Under the pieces are notes generated by a model, which saw nothing but the letters and a program-made list of their open reading frames with translations, was not told the DNA's origin and made no database searches. Shown here piece by piece: positions 46,041 to 56,589 of a DNA stretch of 64,000 nucleotides (position 1 is the stretch's first letter; the number at the start of each line of letters is the position of its first letter). A program made the translations under genes and the position numbers. This DNA comes from Siderastrea siderea (taxonomy: Eukaryota; Cnidaria; Anthozoa; Scleractinia; Rhizangiidae). The stretch covers positions 2,878,201 through 2,942,200 of the forward strand of contig OZ034975.1 in assembly GCA_964030785.1 (NCBI GenBank), read 5' to 3'.

Positions 46041-46430
46041 TTAGGCCAAAACATAGTCCTCAAGGTGTTTTGGGGCTCGGCGGACTCGCTGAGATCTTCT
46101 TAGCTCTGGTGCTTCCACAAGAGTAGCGGGTGGCTGAACTACAGTAGCACCTTGAGACGGAGCTTCAGTTGCAGTTTGGTACGGCAACCCGCGGGTTCCA
46201 GACACAGGATCTTGAGGCTGTGGCTCGTTACACTGCTCATCTTGGGTGTCCGGTGCTGTAGGAGCAGATTCGTTGGTCCTCCTAAGATGAACTCTGTTTC
46301 TCCGAAGAACTCCTTGGGGAAGCTCCACTTCGTACGACCTTTCGTCCAAACGCTTCTTAACAACGCCTTTCTGCCATTCCTTCTTTCCAACGTGCCAAGG
46401 CTTAACTCTTACAGGATCACCTTTCTCCAA
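46041..46430 (-). pseudogene. Integrase C-terminal region of the Ty3-like element
   Basis: The frame contains G-D-P-V-R-V-K-P-W and a short SH3-like stretch (RSYEVELPQGVLRRNRVHLR). A proline/glutamine linker and a tail ending L-R-R-S-Q-R-V-R-R-A-P-K-H-L-E-D-Y-V follow, the usual end of Ty3-type Pol. The N-terminal continuation is at 48105, beyond the MULE insertion. Confidence 0.85.
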
Positions 46431-46466
46431 AGGATCTAGGTCGCGGGCGCCTCTGTCGTAATAACG

Positions 46467-48110
46467 GGGTGACCCGAAAACACTGACCCCCGGTCCGTGG
46501 ACCAGTCCAACGGACCGGGTCCACGGACCACCTCACGGACCGGTCCATGGACCACCTATACGGACCACCCCTACTGACCCCTCAAAAAATTCAATAGAAA
46601 AAAACAATGAATAAAAAATAAATAAAAATGAAAATATAAATTCTTACCCATAGTCGACCCTCAATCGCGTTTCGCGCGGTGAGATCGCGAACTGCCACAA
46701 GTCCACTCTATATAATTGCACATTGTCGGTATTGCTCCAATTTAGCAGGCTTAAGCAAATCCAAACTGTCGTTCATCTGTTGTACGAAATGCGAACAGGA
46801 GGAAAATAAAGACAAATGGAGAAGTTTTGTTGTTTTGTCGGTGTTTCTTGCCACCGCCATTTTGTTCGGCCCATTCTCCCACCGGTCCAAGATCCACATT
46901 AGCCCCAGTCCATGAACTTCACACGCTTGTCGAGTTGATTCGGTTTTTATTACTGTTTACCTTGGGATTTACCTTGCCTAATTCTACCACCAACCTTTGC
47001 CCTACTCATCTCAGACAGGACGTCTGTTGTTAAAATATGATGTACCAGTCAAATTGAAGCTTCAACATCCCCCCTGGGCATTTGAACTTTTGAAGATTGA
47101 CTTGTTCAAATTCCCTCTCCTCGGGGCAAAAAAGCCGTTCAAATGCCCCACCCATTGTTACTGAAATACCTCTCCTCAAAGACAAATTTCGTCTTCAATC
47201 AAACACTGTTCACGATTGTCAGAGAGAGATATGCCGTAATAACACCTTCAAACTTCATTTAAAGACCGTTTTGAGCGCGTTATTCACTAACAAAGGCGAA
47301 ATTCTACCTTGGAAATCCGTCAAACCCTGCAAAAACCGAAAAACTCACGGGCACATTACGCTAGAACTAGAGATAAATCTGGTTCAAATTCCCAACCCTT
47401 CCAAGGCAACGTTCAAATTCCCCCCTTCCCGGGCACGATGCACAGTCAAATGCCCGGGGTTTGCCCGGGGGGGGATGTTGAAGCTTCAGTTTGACTGGTA
47501 CCAGGAGCAATGGGCTCCTGCCGGTACATGAATGGCCTGTAGCCAAGGGCGACAGTAAGGGAATATGGTGGAAAACAAAACTGTTGGCCAACCATACAAC
47601 CCTGCAGTAATTTTTCAAAAAGAAAAAAAGTGCAATGACAATTTTCACAATGGGATTTTCCTTTCTGAAGCCTGGGGCTTATGTGGATCTTGGACCCGTG
47701 GGAGAATGGGCCGAACAAAATGGCGGAGGCAAGAAACAGTTGCAAAACAGCAAAGCTTCTCCATTTGCCTTTATTTTCTTCCTGTTCGCATTTCGTACTA
47801 CAGATGAACTGACAGTTTGGATTTGCTTAAGCCTGCTAAATTGGTGCAATACTGACAATGTACAATATAGAGTGGACTCGTGGCAGTTCGCGATCTCACC
47901 GCGCACACCACGATTTAAGGATCGACTATGGGTAAGAATTTATATTTTCATTTATATATTTATTTTATTTCTTTATTTTTCTATTGAATTTTGAGGGGGT
48001 CAGTAGGGGTGGTCCGTATAGGTGGTCCATGGACCGGTCCGTGAGGTGGTCCGTGGACCCGGTCCGTTGGACTGGTCCATGGACCGGGGGTCAGTGTTTT
48101 CGGGTCACCC
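46467..48110. mobile_element. 1.64-kb Mutator-like element with ~450-bp TIRs
   Basis: GTAATAACG at 46458-46466 and 48111-48119 is a perfect 9-bp duplication. The termini start GGGTGACCCGAAAACACTGA, and inverted similarity continues for about 450 bp, through repeated GGTCCRTGGACC motifs and an AT-rich stretch. The frames inside the arms (for example 46679-46915 and 47679-47906) are mirror-image shadows. No transposase was seen. Confidence 0.9.
47045..47498. mobile_element. 454-bp MITE with TA duplication inside the MULE
   Basis: TA at 47043-47044 and 47499-47500 flank CCAGTCAAATTGAAGCTTCA and the complement of CCAGTCAAACTGAAGCTTCA. Inverted CCCCCC/GGGGGG tracts follow. It fits a Tc1/mariner-type TA target, though other families also use TA. 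Confidence 0.75.
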
Positions 48111-48617
48111 GTAATAACGAGCTTGCTGTTGTTGGCGCAGGCGAAGCTTGGTACGGGTTGTATCTTCATCAGCTACAGACGGCTTTAGTAGACCAGCAGA
48201 CATGGGTAGAAGACTTCTTGTCCTTCTATTTAGAAGGCGCTGAGCCGGGCTGATCTGAATTCCCGTAGGCGGTGTATTCCTGTGGTCAAGTAGAGCAAGA
48301 AACGCATCAGAACCAGCCTTCTTACATTTCACGAGGATCTTCTTTGCCTCCTTCACGGCACTTTCTGCTTTGCCGTTGGACTGACTGTGACGAGGACTGC
48401 TAGTACGATGATCAAAATCCCATTCTTTTGAGAATTTCAGGAAATCGCGAGACGTAAACTGTGGTCCGTTGTCGGTGACCAGCTGTTCTGGTATACCGTG
48501 CCTTGCAAAATGAGCTTTGAGCTTCTTGATTACATACACGGACGATGTGCTTCTAAGGTGATCAAGCTGAGCAGAGCTGGCGGAGCTTGTCCCTCTTGTT
48601 GAAACATTATCTCTCAT
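48105..48617 (-). pseudogene. Ty3-type integrase core
   Basis: The frame contains the second catalytic D (PEQLVTDNGPQFTSRDFLKF) and the third residue E (HSQSNGKAESAVKEAKKIL), plus the conserved A-L-L-D-H-R-N-T-P motif. The first catalytic aspartate and the zinc-binding N-terminal domain are missing. Upstream, the frame runs directly into the Gag remnant, so about the whole PR-RT-RNase H region has been deleted. Confidence 0.9.
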
Positions 48618-48975
48618 AAATCTCGTTTACTTCGCCGATGCAATGCTTTTCCATCTTGCCCATAACCACACGCCAGTCGTTCGCATTCTCCGTTTCGGAA
48701 TAACTGAAGGTTTTGATCACCTTGAGACCATCATCGCCGATTGCGTGCTTGAACATAGCGAGCTGATACTCTGCACTTTCTCTTTCCAATCGAGAAATGA
48801 CGAAATAATTGTTGTATTTCTCTTTCCATAACTTCCAGTTTTCGGCGATCTCTCCAGTTGTCTTCAGATGAAGATGCTGGGGCGGCAAGATCTGGTGAAA
48901 CATTGTTGATTGCGATGTTTGCGGCTGAGCCGTTGCACCGAGGCTTGAACCGGAATCTCCTTCACCTCCTGGCAT
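48607..48975 (-). pseudogene. Gag N-terminal fragment of the Ty3-like element
   Basis: The ATG lies about 55 bp inside the 5' LTR (reading minus). The protein starts M-P-G-G-E-G-D and contains a Gag-type W-K-L-W-K-E-K-Y-N-N-Y-F and S-A-E-Y-Q-L-A-M-F motif. It ends by a stop in Y-E-R close to the internal deletion junction. The primer-binding TGG adjoins the LTR (CATGGTGGCAGCC on the minus strand). Confidence 0.85.
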
Positions 48976-49030
48976 CGTAGACGGTTTACGTTGTCAAACG
49001 ATGAACAGAGTTAAACTTCGGCTGCCACCA

Positions 49031-49213
49031 TGTAATAACAGCACAAGATTCGTGGTAAACGGCAAAAGAGGAACCTTTAATTCGTAGAGATCCTAACTGT
49101 GTTCGTACATCTTTTCAAGTGTCATATAACACTTCATTTCGAATAACTAATTATCTCGAGCCTGAATAAATTACATAAAAACATGCAGCGAAAGAATTTA
49201 ACACATTATGACA
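49031..49213 (-). repeat. LTR (5' in element orientation) of the Ty3-like element
   Basis: 183 bp, almost identical to 45749-45931, indicating a fairly recent insertion. It is followed by CCCAT, the second copy of the 5-bp target-site duplication. Confidence 0.95.
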
Positions 49214-49980
49214 CCCATGGTTTAAATAAAAGAAAAGAATTTCATTCTAGGAATAGAATCTGTTATAATTAATTTTCTTTTTTGCGATTCTTCGTTCGCG
49301 ATATATGGCCGTTCAAAGGCCCTTTTCTTGGATTTTGTCAGCCTCTTAGGTGTTGGGTATACTCAAGGGCCCTGTCCAGGGAACTTATTACGGTCATTAT
49401 TGTTTAAGGGCCCCCCCAGGGATTTTGTTGTCTATCGGCCCTTTGGGGCTCCAAAGGCCTCGATTTGGGATTTTGTTATGATCCATGTTTGCGTAAACGT
49501 AGGTTGCTTTCCTTTTGACTGCTCTTTCTTTTGCCGCATTGCAAATGTCATCTTTTTTGAATTAGTAGTTTTTAGTTTTTAGTCTTATTTGTCATCTTTT
49601 GTTAATTATTTTTATAGTAGCATATTTCCGGTCTTTTGTTAAATTTTTGCCTTGTATCGTTCATTTATTTAGTGTTGTACCTGTATCTACACCTTGTAAT
49701 TACGTTGTATAATCGTTGTACTATATTGTTTTTATTTTTGAATGTTTTTGATTAGCGTCACTTTTCCTCATTTTAGTATTGTTATAATCACGCCGGTTAC
49801 GTAACTCATAGCGTTGAATTGTATTTTGTGTCTTGTTTTGTACTGTGATCTTACTTAAGGTAGATTTGATAAGTTCAATTTTTCATGTAACTGATGAAGG
49901 TCTAAGACCGAAACGTTTTTATTTTTTATTAAATTTTTTAACTGTTTAGTCGTCAGAAGTTGTCCGTCCTCGCTTCCTTC
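49214..49980 (+). pseudogene. C-terminus and 3' region of the split Penelope-like element
   Basis: The duplication CCCAT restores the Penelope reading frame: the product continues G-L-N-K-R-K-E-F-H-S-R-N-R and ends about 49270. Noncoding sequence follows to a hammerhead-like core at 49891-49915 and an AT-rich tail. The element ends where a TA microsatellite begins, as the front end also abuts TA repeats. Confidence 0.7.
49891..49915 (+). ncRNA. Hammerhead-ribozyme-like motif
   Basis: CTGATGA, a 4-bp perfect stem GGTC/GACC with a TAA loop, then GAAACG. This is the best-formed of the three hammerhead-like cores in the window. One extra A lies between CTGATGA and the stem. Confidence 0.5.
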
Positions 49981-49985
49981 AACGA

Positions 49986-50051
<66 letters not shown>
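49986..50051. repeat. TA microsatellite
   Basis: About 32 TA units at the end of the Penelope-like element. Confidence 0.95.
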
Positions 50052-50054
<3 letters not shown>

Positions 50055-50212
50055 TTTCTTGTAAACGGTCCCACAAACAATGCTGTCCACGGAGTCTATA
50101 ACGGAGGATCACTAGAAGCGATCGTGGAAACTTGAATAATTGAAACAGAATGTATATTAGTGACGGTCAAGTAGCCAACTCCAGTTAAGACTTTTCAGCT
50201 TTATTTGCTCAA

Positions 50213-50239
50213 CGTTTCGGCCGTCTCGGCCTTCTTCAG
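50213..50239 (-). ncRNA. Hammerhead-ribozyme-like motif
   Basis: On the minus strand CTGAAGA, stem GGCC/GGCC around GAGAC, then GAAACG. This is the Penelope-type CTGAAGAAGGC-...-GCCGAAACG core. The seventh core base is A instead of T/N. Confidence 0.45.
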
Positions 50240-50481
50240 GAGCGTAATGACTGTCTAACTGTGAGTGTCAACGGAATTATTTAAAATGTGGAATTACAAT
50301 AGTGATTGGTTACATAAGCTCACGTGCGACGCAGTTAAGTGCACGTGGCGATGTAGTACAATGGTGAATTATATATATAACATACAGTAAAATTCGAAAA
50401 TAGAAACAAAACAGAGAAATACTCGGGAAATTGACATTATAAAAAAAAAAAAAAAAAAGAAACCATAACAAATTGAATAAA

Positions 50482-50751
50482 TTAACTGTTTATTGCCGGC
50501 TTCAATTTATTGATCCAGTATTCTTCTCTTGCCCTCCTGGTGTACTGGTCTGTTGACCGTAATTTCTCGATAACTGTCAGTTTCATATTTTCACGGCCAC
50601 ATCTTTTAAAATGCCTCACTGTGGGAATGTTCTTGTTGCCCACTGTTATATCAGAGCGGTGTTGATTAGCTCTGGTATGGATGCTGTTTCCAGTCTCGCC
50701 AACATATTGTTCTTGACATTTGTCGCATGTGATTAGATAGATGATCGACAT
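50482..50751 (-). pseudogene. GIY-YIG endonuclease domain of a Penelope-like element
   Basis: An 89-residue frame with I-I-Y-L-I-T-C-D-K-C and E-Q-Y-V-G-E-T-G-N-S-I-H-T-R-A-N-Q-H-R, then V-R-H-F and E-E-Y-W-I-N-K-L-K-P-A-I-N. These are the catalytic strand, arginine-containing helix and C-terminal E of GIY-YIG nucleases in PLEs. A different family from the other two copies here (E-T-G-N-S rather than S-T-T-T-D). RT missing. Confidence 0.9.
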
Positions 50752-50926
50752 TCTGAGTGTGACAGTTGGTATATTGTTTTAGTTGGATAGATTCATGGGT
50801 AGAATCGCTAGTGATTGTCGTGGCAAATGATCCATACGATCAGTGAGAGGGGTGGTCTGGCGTTGAGCAAATAAAGCTGAAAAGTCTTAACTGGAGTTGG
50901 CTACTTGACCGTCACTAATATACATT

Positions 50927-50930
<4 letters not shown>

Positions 50931-50986
<56 letters not shown>
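50931..50986. repeat. TA microsatellite
   Basis: About 28 TA units. Confidence 0.95.
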
Positions 50987-50989
<3 letters not shown>

Positions 50990-51059
50990 CATTTAGTTTC
51001 TTGATTCTATTCATTTTACAGTCCAAGAGCCTGTTTTGCACTTATTGATTTAAATTCAG

Positions 51060-51702
51060 TCCGCATTTTATACTCAGTCCGTAGTCCGCCAGTCCATTTG
51101 TTTTAATAGTGTTCGACTCATAAACCTGCTTAAACGGTCGGGGAAGCAAGATTTGGTCTTCGACAAACTGTCTTTAGCAGATTTAACAAGTCTACAGCTT
51201 TGTTTAGCAGATTTTTGTTCTTCTTGAAAAGGGATTAGGTAAGTCGTTGACAAATTTAATTCGTCGGGTTTCCACAAATGTTTCTGTGTGACATCAGGTA
51301 AGCAAGTCGCTGTCGGCTTCAAAAGTACTCTAGCTGATTCCAACGTGCAACTCCCAAGCTTAAATGTGTAATTTATCTTACCTAAGCCGTGTAACCATCC
51401 CACTCTCAACCTCTGTGTACAAAAACTACGTTTAAACCTAATCTCCCTCTTTTAAATTTAAAGTTCCTTGTTGTTGTCTTATTCGTAGGTAATTTGGAGA
51501 ATTTTCAAAGCGAAATACTGTAAATAAAAGACACCCAACTTAAAAGCTCTGGAGAAAACTGAAAAAAGTAGCATATATTTTGAGATTTATTGGTCAGTTC
51601 AACAATCTTTAAGCTCAGTCCGCATTTTATACTCAGTCCACGTTTTATACCCAGTCCGTAGTCCGCAGTCTACAGTCCGCAGTCCCTGTTTTAAACTGAC
51701 CG
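51060..51702 (-). repeat. Dispersed unit bounded by direct TATAAAAYGYGGACTGAG motifs
   Basis: On the minus strand the unit starts near GGACTGCGGACT-type repeats with GGGTATAAAACGTGGACTGA (at about 51660) and ends near another such motif (at about 51060-51090). It contains a 111-residue frame (51074-51409) of no known family. The same start and end occur, joined by a ~430-bp deletion, in plus orientation at 35011-35190. Confidence 0.5.
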
Positions 51703-51711
51703 GTGTTTTCC

Positions 51712-52821
51712 TAGCCTGTTCCAGGCGTTCAGATAGTGGAGCGCGAGCGAAAAATATAGCGAGCGAAAGAGCGGGAAAAAACGAGGGGAGACTGGGGAAG
51801 AGGACGAGGGAACGCCTGTGAAATTAATTTTAAAAAGCCCATGCCGCCCACTTTAGACCGTCGACAGCGGCAGAGAAACATGAACCCAGGGTCAGGTCAA
51901 AGTAAACAAGAAAGTTATGTAATTATACTCACCGAAATAGGTTTCACCCGAGTTTGAACTGGAAGCGTTGGGAATGAACATTGCAAAATTTTCTGCGATA
52001 CGGACACGCAAATGTCATCTCCGCTACTGGACCAATAAAGGTAACGAGAATCCCAGACGACTTTATATACACACCGGTTTATCAAATTGATGAATGGAAA
52101 GCTTTTCACTCTGTGACGGAATGAACTTTGTCGTCTTCATCGAGTGCAATGGGTACGATATGTTTGTTGTTGTTCTTTTCTCCATTCCTTAGACAGCAGG
52201 CTTTCAGGTCTTTCATAAACAATCTAGCCGATCCATTTTTCCCGCTCCTTCTTCGTCTTCTTCTTCTTCGTCTACTCCGATAGCCAGCGCTCTAATTCCG
52301 ATGCTTTGAAGCTGTTCTACTTGGTCTTTCATGATTGCGACAAGCGGAGTGACCATAATTATCTTAGAAACAGCGCTTCTTTGCAATGCGTTGATTAACC
52401 TTGGAAAAAGTTGAAAGATCAAGCTATTTCCAAATCCTGTTGGAAGAGTGGCAACGAGACCTCTTCCCAGAAACACGTTTTGAAGACAATCTTTTTATTC
52501 CATTTGTAAAGTATCCACATTTGCGAAATCGTCAAGCGCTTGCTGTGCAGTTATTCAACCGTGCGTGACTCGATGGAGGATGACCTTCGCACGGGCACGC
52601 CATATCGCATTTCTTGTCTGCGTCAACAACCCTCTGGTGTTGACAGGAGGTGTCAAATTTGGCCAATCAGAGGGTATACCAGATTCTGGTATACCGACAT
52701 GAGCTTTTTAAAATTAATTTCACAGGCGTTCCCTCGTCCTCTCCCCCAGCCTTCCCTCCCGCTCTTTCGCTCGCTTTATTTTTCGCTCGCGCTCCACTAT
52801 CTGAACGCCTGGAACAGGCTA
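51712..52821. mobile_element. Pack-MULE-like element with captured helicase fragment
   Basis: GTGTTTTCC at 51703-51711 and 52822-52830 is a perfect 9-bp duplication. The termini start TAGCCTGTTCCAGGCGTTCA and remain inverted copies for about 130 bp, with a few internal mismatches. The right flank downstream of the duplication is homologous to 57518 onward, where GTGTTTTCC occurs once, serving as an empty-site counterpart. The interior carries a minus-strand RecQ-type helicase remnant and no transposase. Confidence 0.9.
52213..52540 (-). pseudogene. RecQ-family helicase fragment (motifs I-Ia), captured in a MULE
   Basis: The minus-strand product reads L-V-A-T-L-P-T-G-F-G-N-S-L-I-F-Q-L at the Walker A/motif I position. 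It then reads I-M-V-T-P-L-V-A-I-M-K-D-Q-V-E-Q-L, motif Ia of RecQ-like DNA helicases. The catalytic lysine of motif I is replaced by asparagine. Upstream the frame continues homologously (K-D-C-L-Q-N-V) but is cut by TAA at about 52495. An acidic run follows motif Ia (D-E-E-E-E-D-E-E-G). Only about 110 residues of a domain of some 350 are present, so it cannot be an active helicase. Confidence 0.85.
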
Positions 52822-52825
52822 GTGT

Positions 52826-53790
52826 TTTCCCCATCTGTAATGCAACACTCCTGCCAGAAAACAACAAAGAATCATTCAGGTACAGAACGTGTGCAGTAAT
52901 CAGTACATGCTGAAAGTAGGAACAAGAAAGAGACGAAGAAAATGCATAGAGTGACTCGAGTCACAGGACACCCATGCGGTCAGTGCTTAAACTGGTCTCT
53001 GTTGCATGCATCAACTAGGATTACTATAACAGATTAGATTTAAGTGTTTTCTTTATTGATCATCTGTGTAATTGAATTGAGTAAATAAATAAATAAACAA
53101 ATAAACGAAATAAATAAATAAATAAATAAAAACTGCCCCCCCCTTCCCCACCCCCAAAGGTGGATGGGATGCTGGTCCATCAAAGTTCACCTCCACCCTT
53201 TTGATAGGTTTCTGCTGGTAGCCATTTATACTCCTAGATTTTCAGATGGTGTGAGCTCACAAATACCTCTCACTTGCTCCTCTGCCTGAGAAACAGGCCA
53301 GGATAGGGACTGACGACATGGAGTTACATTTGTCCAGGAAAAAGAAAACACCACAGAGGGATCGCTGAGGACCCGGGTTGCATAAAACACATAACTTAAG
53401 CAGGGTGAGTGTGGTCGTGCAACCAATCCCTCATGCCAAAGGATTCCCGTTTGCGACCTTTAAGTGTCTCTTGGAGTGGGTTTTTTTTTGGTGTTACGGA
53501 AACTATTGTTGGTTAGCTATTGTCTCTTGGTCGGTCTGGGCATTGTTTATTGTCTTCTGAATCCTTTGTTTTCGTCATTTAGTGATCATAACATCCACAG
53601 CACCAAGAAACTGCCCTTAGAAAAAAGTGTTAATTAGTCTTTGACCGAGTAATTCACAAAAGAGGGCAAAAAACTCTGTAATACTTTCAAAGATAATTAT
53701 ACAGGGGAGAACATCCCCTCATGGGAGGGGTGGGTGGGATTAGAAGATTCAAAATAAGTCAAGTGAAATTCTTACCCAGATTGACGTGTC
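52826..53790. repeat. Segmental duplication, proximal copy of the 57.5-kb block
   Basis: Matches 57518-58330 in order (shared ACAACAAAGAATC, CAGTACATGC, TTGCATGCATCAACTAGGAT, AGTAATTCACAAAAGAG). It contains TAAATAAA microsatellites at 53083-53130. The MULE at 51712 abuts its left edge. Confidence 0.85.
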
Positions 53791-54759
53791 TTTGCAGAAT
53801 TAGAGTTCAGGTAGGAAGTGTTTCTCGCACTCCTTCAAAAACAAGTTACCATCTGTCCAGTTTTACATACTATGAGTTTACAGTGGTTTTCCTCTATCGG
53901 CAAAATTTTACGCACTACAGGCGTGAATATAACTGGCTTTACGTGCGTAAATCGCAAATAAAAAGCTAAAAAAACAAAGCCAGTTAATTTTTCGTTCCTG
54001 TGTACATTAAGAGGAAATCCATCTTTACGCGGGTATTCGTATAAAAATTACATTTGTCTTGGTAAAATAACCTGCAACTCAAATTAATGCTACGGTCAAA
54101 CATTTGTTGTTAGAATTTTTATCGAAGTTCTTCAGTTTTTTGTTCTGTTTTACGAACGAATCTTCTCAGGTATTAGATATTAGCCTGTCTCTGCCTGTCA
54201 ACCAAAACAAATACAGTTCATTCCAGAAAAATAGGCGGACCATCACGGTATATCAATGAAACTCTTACGCCCTATTCGTCCTTACTTTTTTTCGGGCGAA
54301 CTAACGTATAAAAATTTTGAAACGTAAAGAAACATTACATCAACACTGAACAACTAAACGTTTTCAGAAAGATTCAGATCTTTCGTTTTTCACTTAACAA
54401 ACATTGTTGCTTGAGTGTTATTTATCAGTGTATATCATAAACACAAGCCTAGCGAGAACAGCAAAAACTTTGTCGGTAAGAGGTTAGTGGAGGGGGACCG
54501 GGAAGCGGGAGTGTCAGGGATAAAAAGGGGGCGGAAATCGGAGAAGTATGGGACAGAAGCCGGGATGAGATGGCATTTGCAAGAGGGTGAGAACCATGAG
54601 AAATTTTGCAATATTTCATGCATAGTATTTTGCAATAGGAAAACAACAAACAGGCGTTTTCCGCCCTGACGGAGAAAAAAACGACCGGCCTGAAGGACGC
54701 AGGAAGCGGGAAGCTTATGCGTCCTTCTCAGCCAAGTTCAGATCTTTTCATTGCTACAG
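53791..54759. other. Noncoding DNA
   Basis: Nothing recognisable; the frames at 54415-54669 overlap on both strands and have no family. Confidence 0.4.
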
Positions 54760-56421
54760 TTTCACTAATATTGCTTCTTTAAAATTTGCAGTGATCACAG
54801 ATTGGTTCACAAGTAGTCCCATACATGAGCAGTTTAAGAAGCCTTAAGACATTATTTTACATTATTTTTTTCGTAGCTACATGTAAAAGCCTAGTTAACA
54901 GTAATTATCATAGATCGAGGTTCAGAACCCCAACAAGCAGGTGAAGGAATCTTAGAAGTAGTACACATATATGAGGAGACATTCACATAACACATAATTC
55001 TGCATGTAGAATGTTAGTTAATTAACCAATCGAATACCAAGGCTTAAAATCGTCATTAGCTGGTGCAGAAGTTTGAGAAGTAGTTCACACTCCTGTTAGA
55101 CTTTGATGAATCAGATAAATGAGCTATTCGAGAACTGTAGCTTTACATATAATACTGCTAATTGACAATGCTAGATTGACTGAAATAAAGTTGTTAAACT
55201 TATCAACCAGCTATTTTGTTTTCGTGGTCCGTAAAAGAACAGCAGAGAGGAATTTAACAAGCACCAACGCAAGTACCAAGGTCCATGTTGCAAACACCGT
55301 CTTCTGATAACACAGGTGGACGACAAATGTCTTCAATGACAGAAAAAACTCTCCGCGTTTATTACGAGTGAGATGGGGTAAATAAAGGACAGTCGAAATT
55401 TACAAATAATAACCCAAATACACGGCTTGGTCGGTCGGAGACCTTTATAACGGAGATTAATTCTTCCAGACTCTCTCATAGGGTAACAAATTACTGGTGG
55501 ACTGGGCAAGTGAACAAAATTTTCATATCCGTTTTTCTGGTTACCATGTGCTTATTTTATTTACACGAAGAAAAGTGATCCAAAAATTCATTCACAACGA
55601 CGGATTTCTACAGTGTTCTAAGAGAAGGGGAAAGATCTATAGGCACCAAACCAATATTCCAAGAAATAGCTCATTTCTGGGGGTCTTAGTTCCCCGGACA
55701 ACTGACCTTCATCTTTCTACCACGTGATGAGAATCTGGATCCAATTTATCACGGGTCCCGCAGTTTCATTTGTAGGCTGATTTTTCAGGTTGTGATTTAT
55801 CCAGCTGGATGTCCTCTTTGACTCCCTCCATATGTCCTTCCCTTTGTTGTCTATGAAAACTTCCGGGTGTTGGAGGCGGAGTTGATCCTTCTTAAACTGT
55901 GAATGGACATGCTGTCGTTTTTTACCGTTGGCCGAAAACTCCGGTATGCGAATAACCGAACAAGATGTTGCTGACATTATGGAGTGTGCCTTGACACATG
56001 TGACGCGATGATTTTGCAATACAAAATTCAGGGAAATAAGGGAAATAAGAAATTCTTTACTTTAAGCCTAAAACTTAAGGCCATTAGACCTCTTAACGAT
56101 GGGCCGCCGTACAAAAGTAAGAATCCGTCAGCAGGCGGTTTTGCCTGCCATAATTAGGTTCAGAGAGGGAAGAAGAACGCGTGTCGAGCGTCCACGCGTG
56201 GTAGTCGACTTTTGCGTGTACTTTCGCGTATCTCTGCTCACTTGACGTTTAGTCTTAGCCAAGGTCGGGCTGCTTCAAGTAAACCAAGCAATTGACGAGA
56301 TGTAGTCACTTCACAATTTTAAAAGAAGAGGTTCTAAAGGAAGACACACTCAGACAATTCTTTTGGAAAAAATGACAACCCATAACCTTAGAAATACAGG
56401 TGAAAGCCCTCTACCAAATGT
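54760..56421. repeat. Segmental duplication, copy B, first two blocks
   Basis: Homologous to 28820-29360 followed directly by 31338-32456. It includes the duplicated 3' UTR end of the EAR gene with AATAAA at about 55183, but no EAR coding sequence. Confidence 0.8.
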
Positions 56422-56589
56422 TGAGGTATATTGCTTAGCTTATTTTATCGCAAGAAACATTTAAATAAAACAGCATTACATGCTGTAAATATTAAAATAA
56501 CGAGCAACTCACTGAAGAAGAATAAATGCTGTACTTAATTAGTTTTGTTCTCTAGAGACAAATTTACGTTAGAAAATGTGCTTGTAACT

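Larger units (their letters stand above)
50148..50927 (-). mobile_element. Penelope-like fragment bounded by 67-bp inverted repeats
   Basis: 50148-50214 (GAATGTATATTAGTGACGGT onward) is repeated as an exact or near-exact complement at 50861-50927. Between them, on the minus strand, lie the GIY-YIG ORF and the 3' region. A TA run follows the right copy at 50931. The 67-bp sequence includes the hammerhead-side segment TTGAGCAAATAAAGCTGAAA, so the 3' end is present again, inverted, at the 5' side. Confidence 0.8.

Noticed and set aside
46679..47994. Many frames of 60-144 residues on both strands
   Set aside because: They are inverted-repeat shadows within the MULE at 46467-48110 and its nested MITE.
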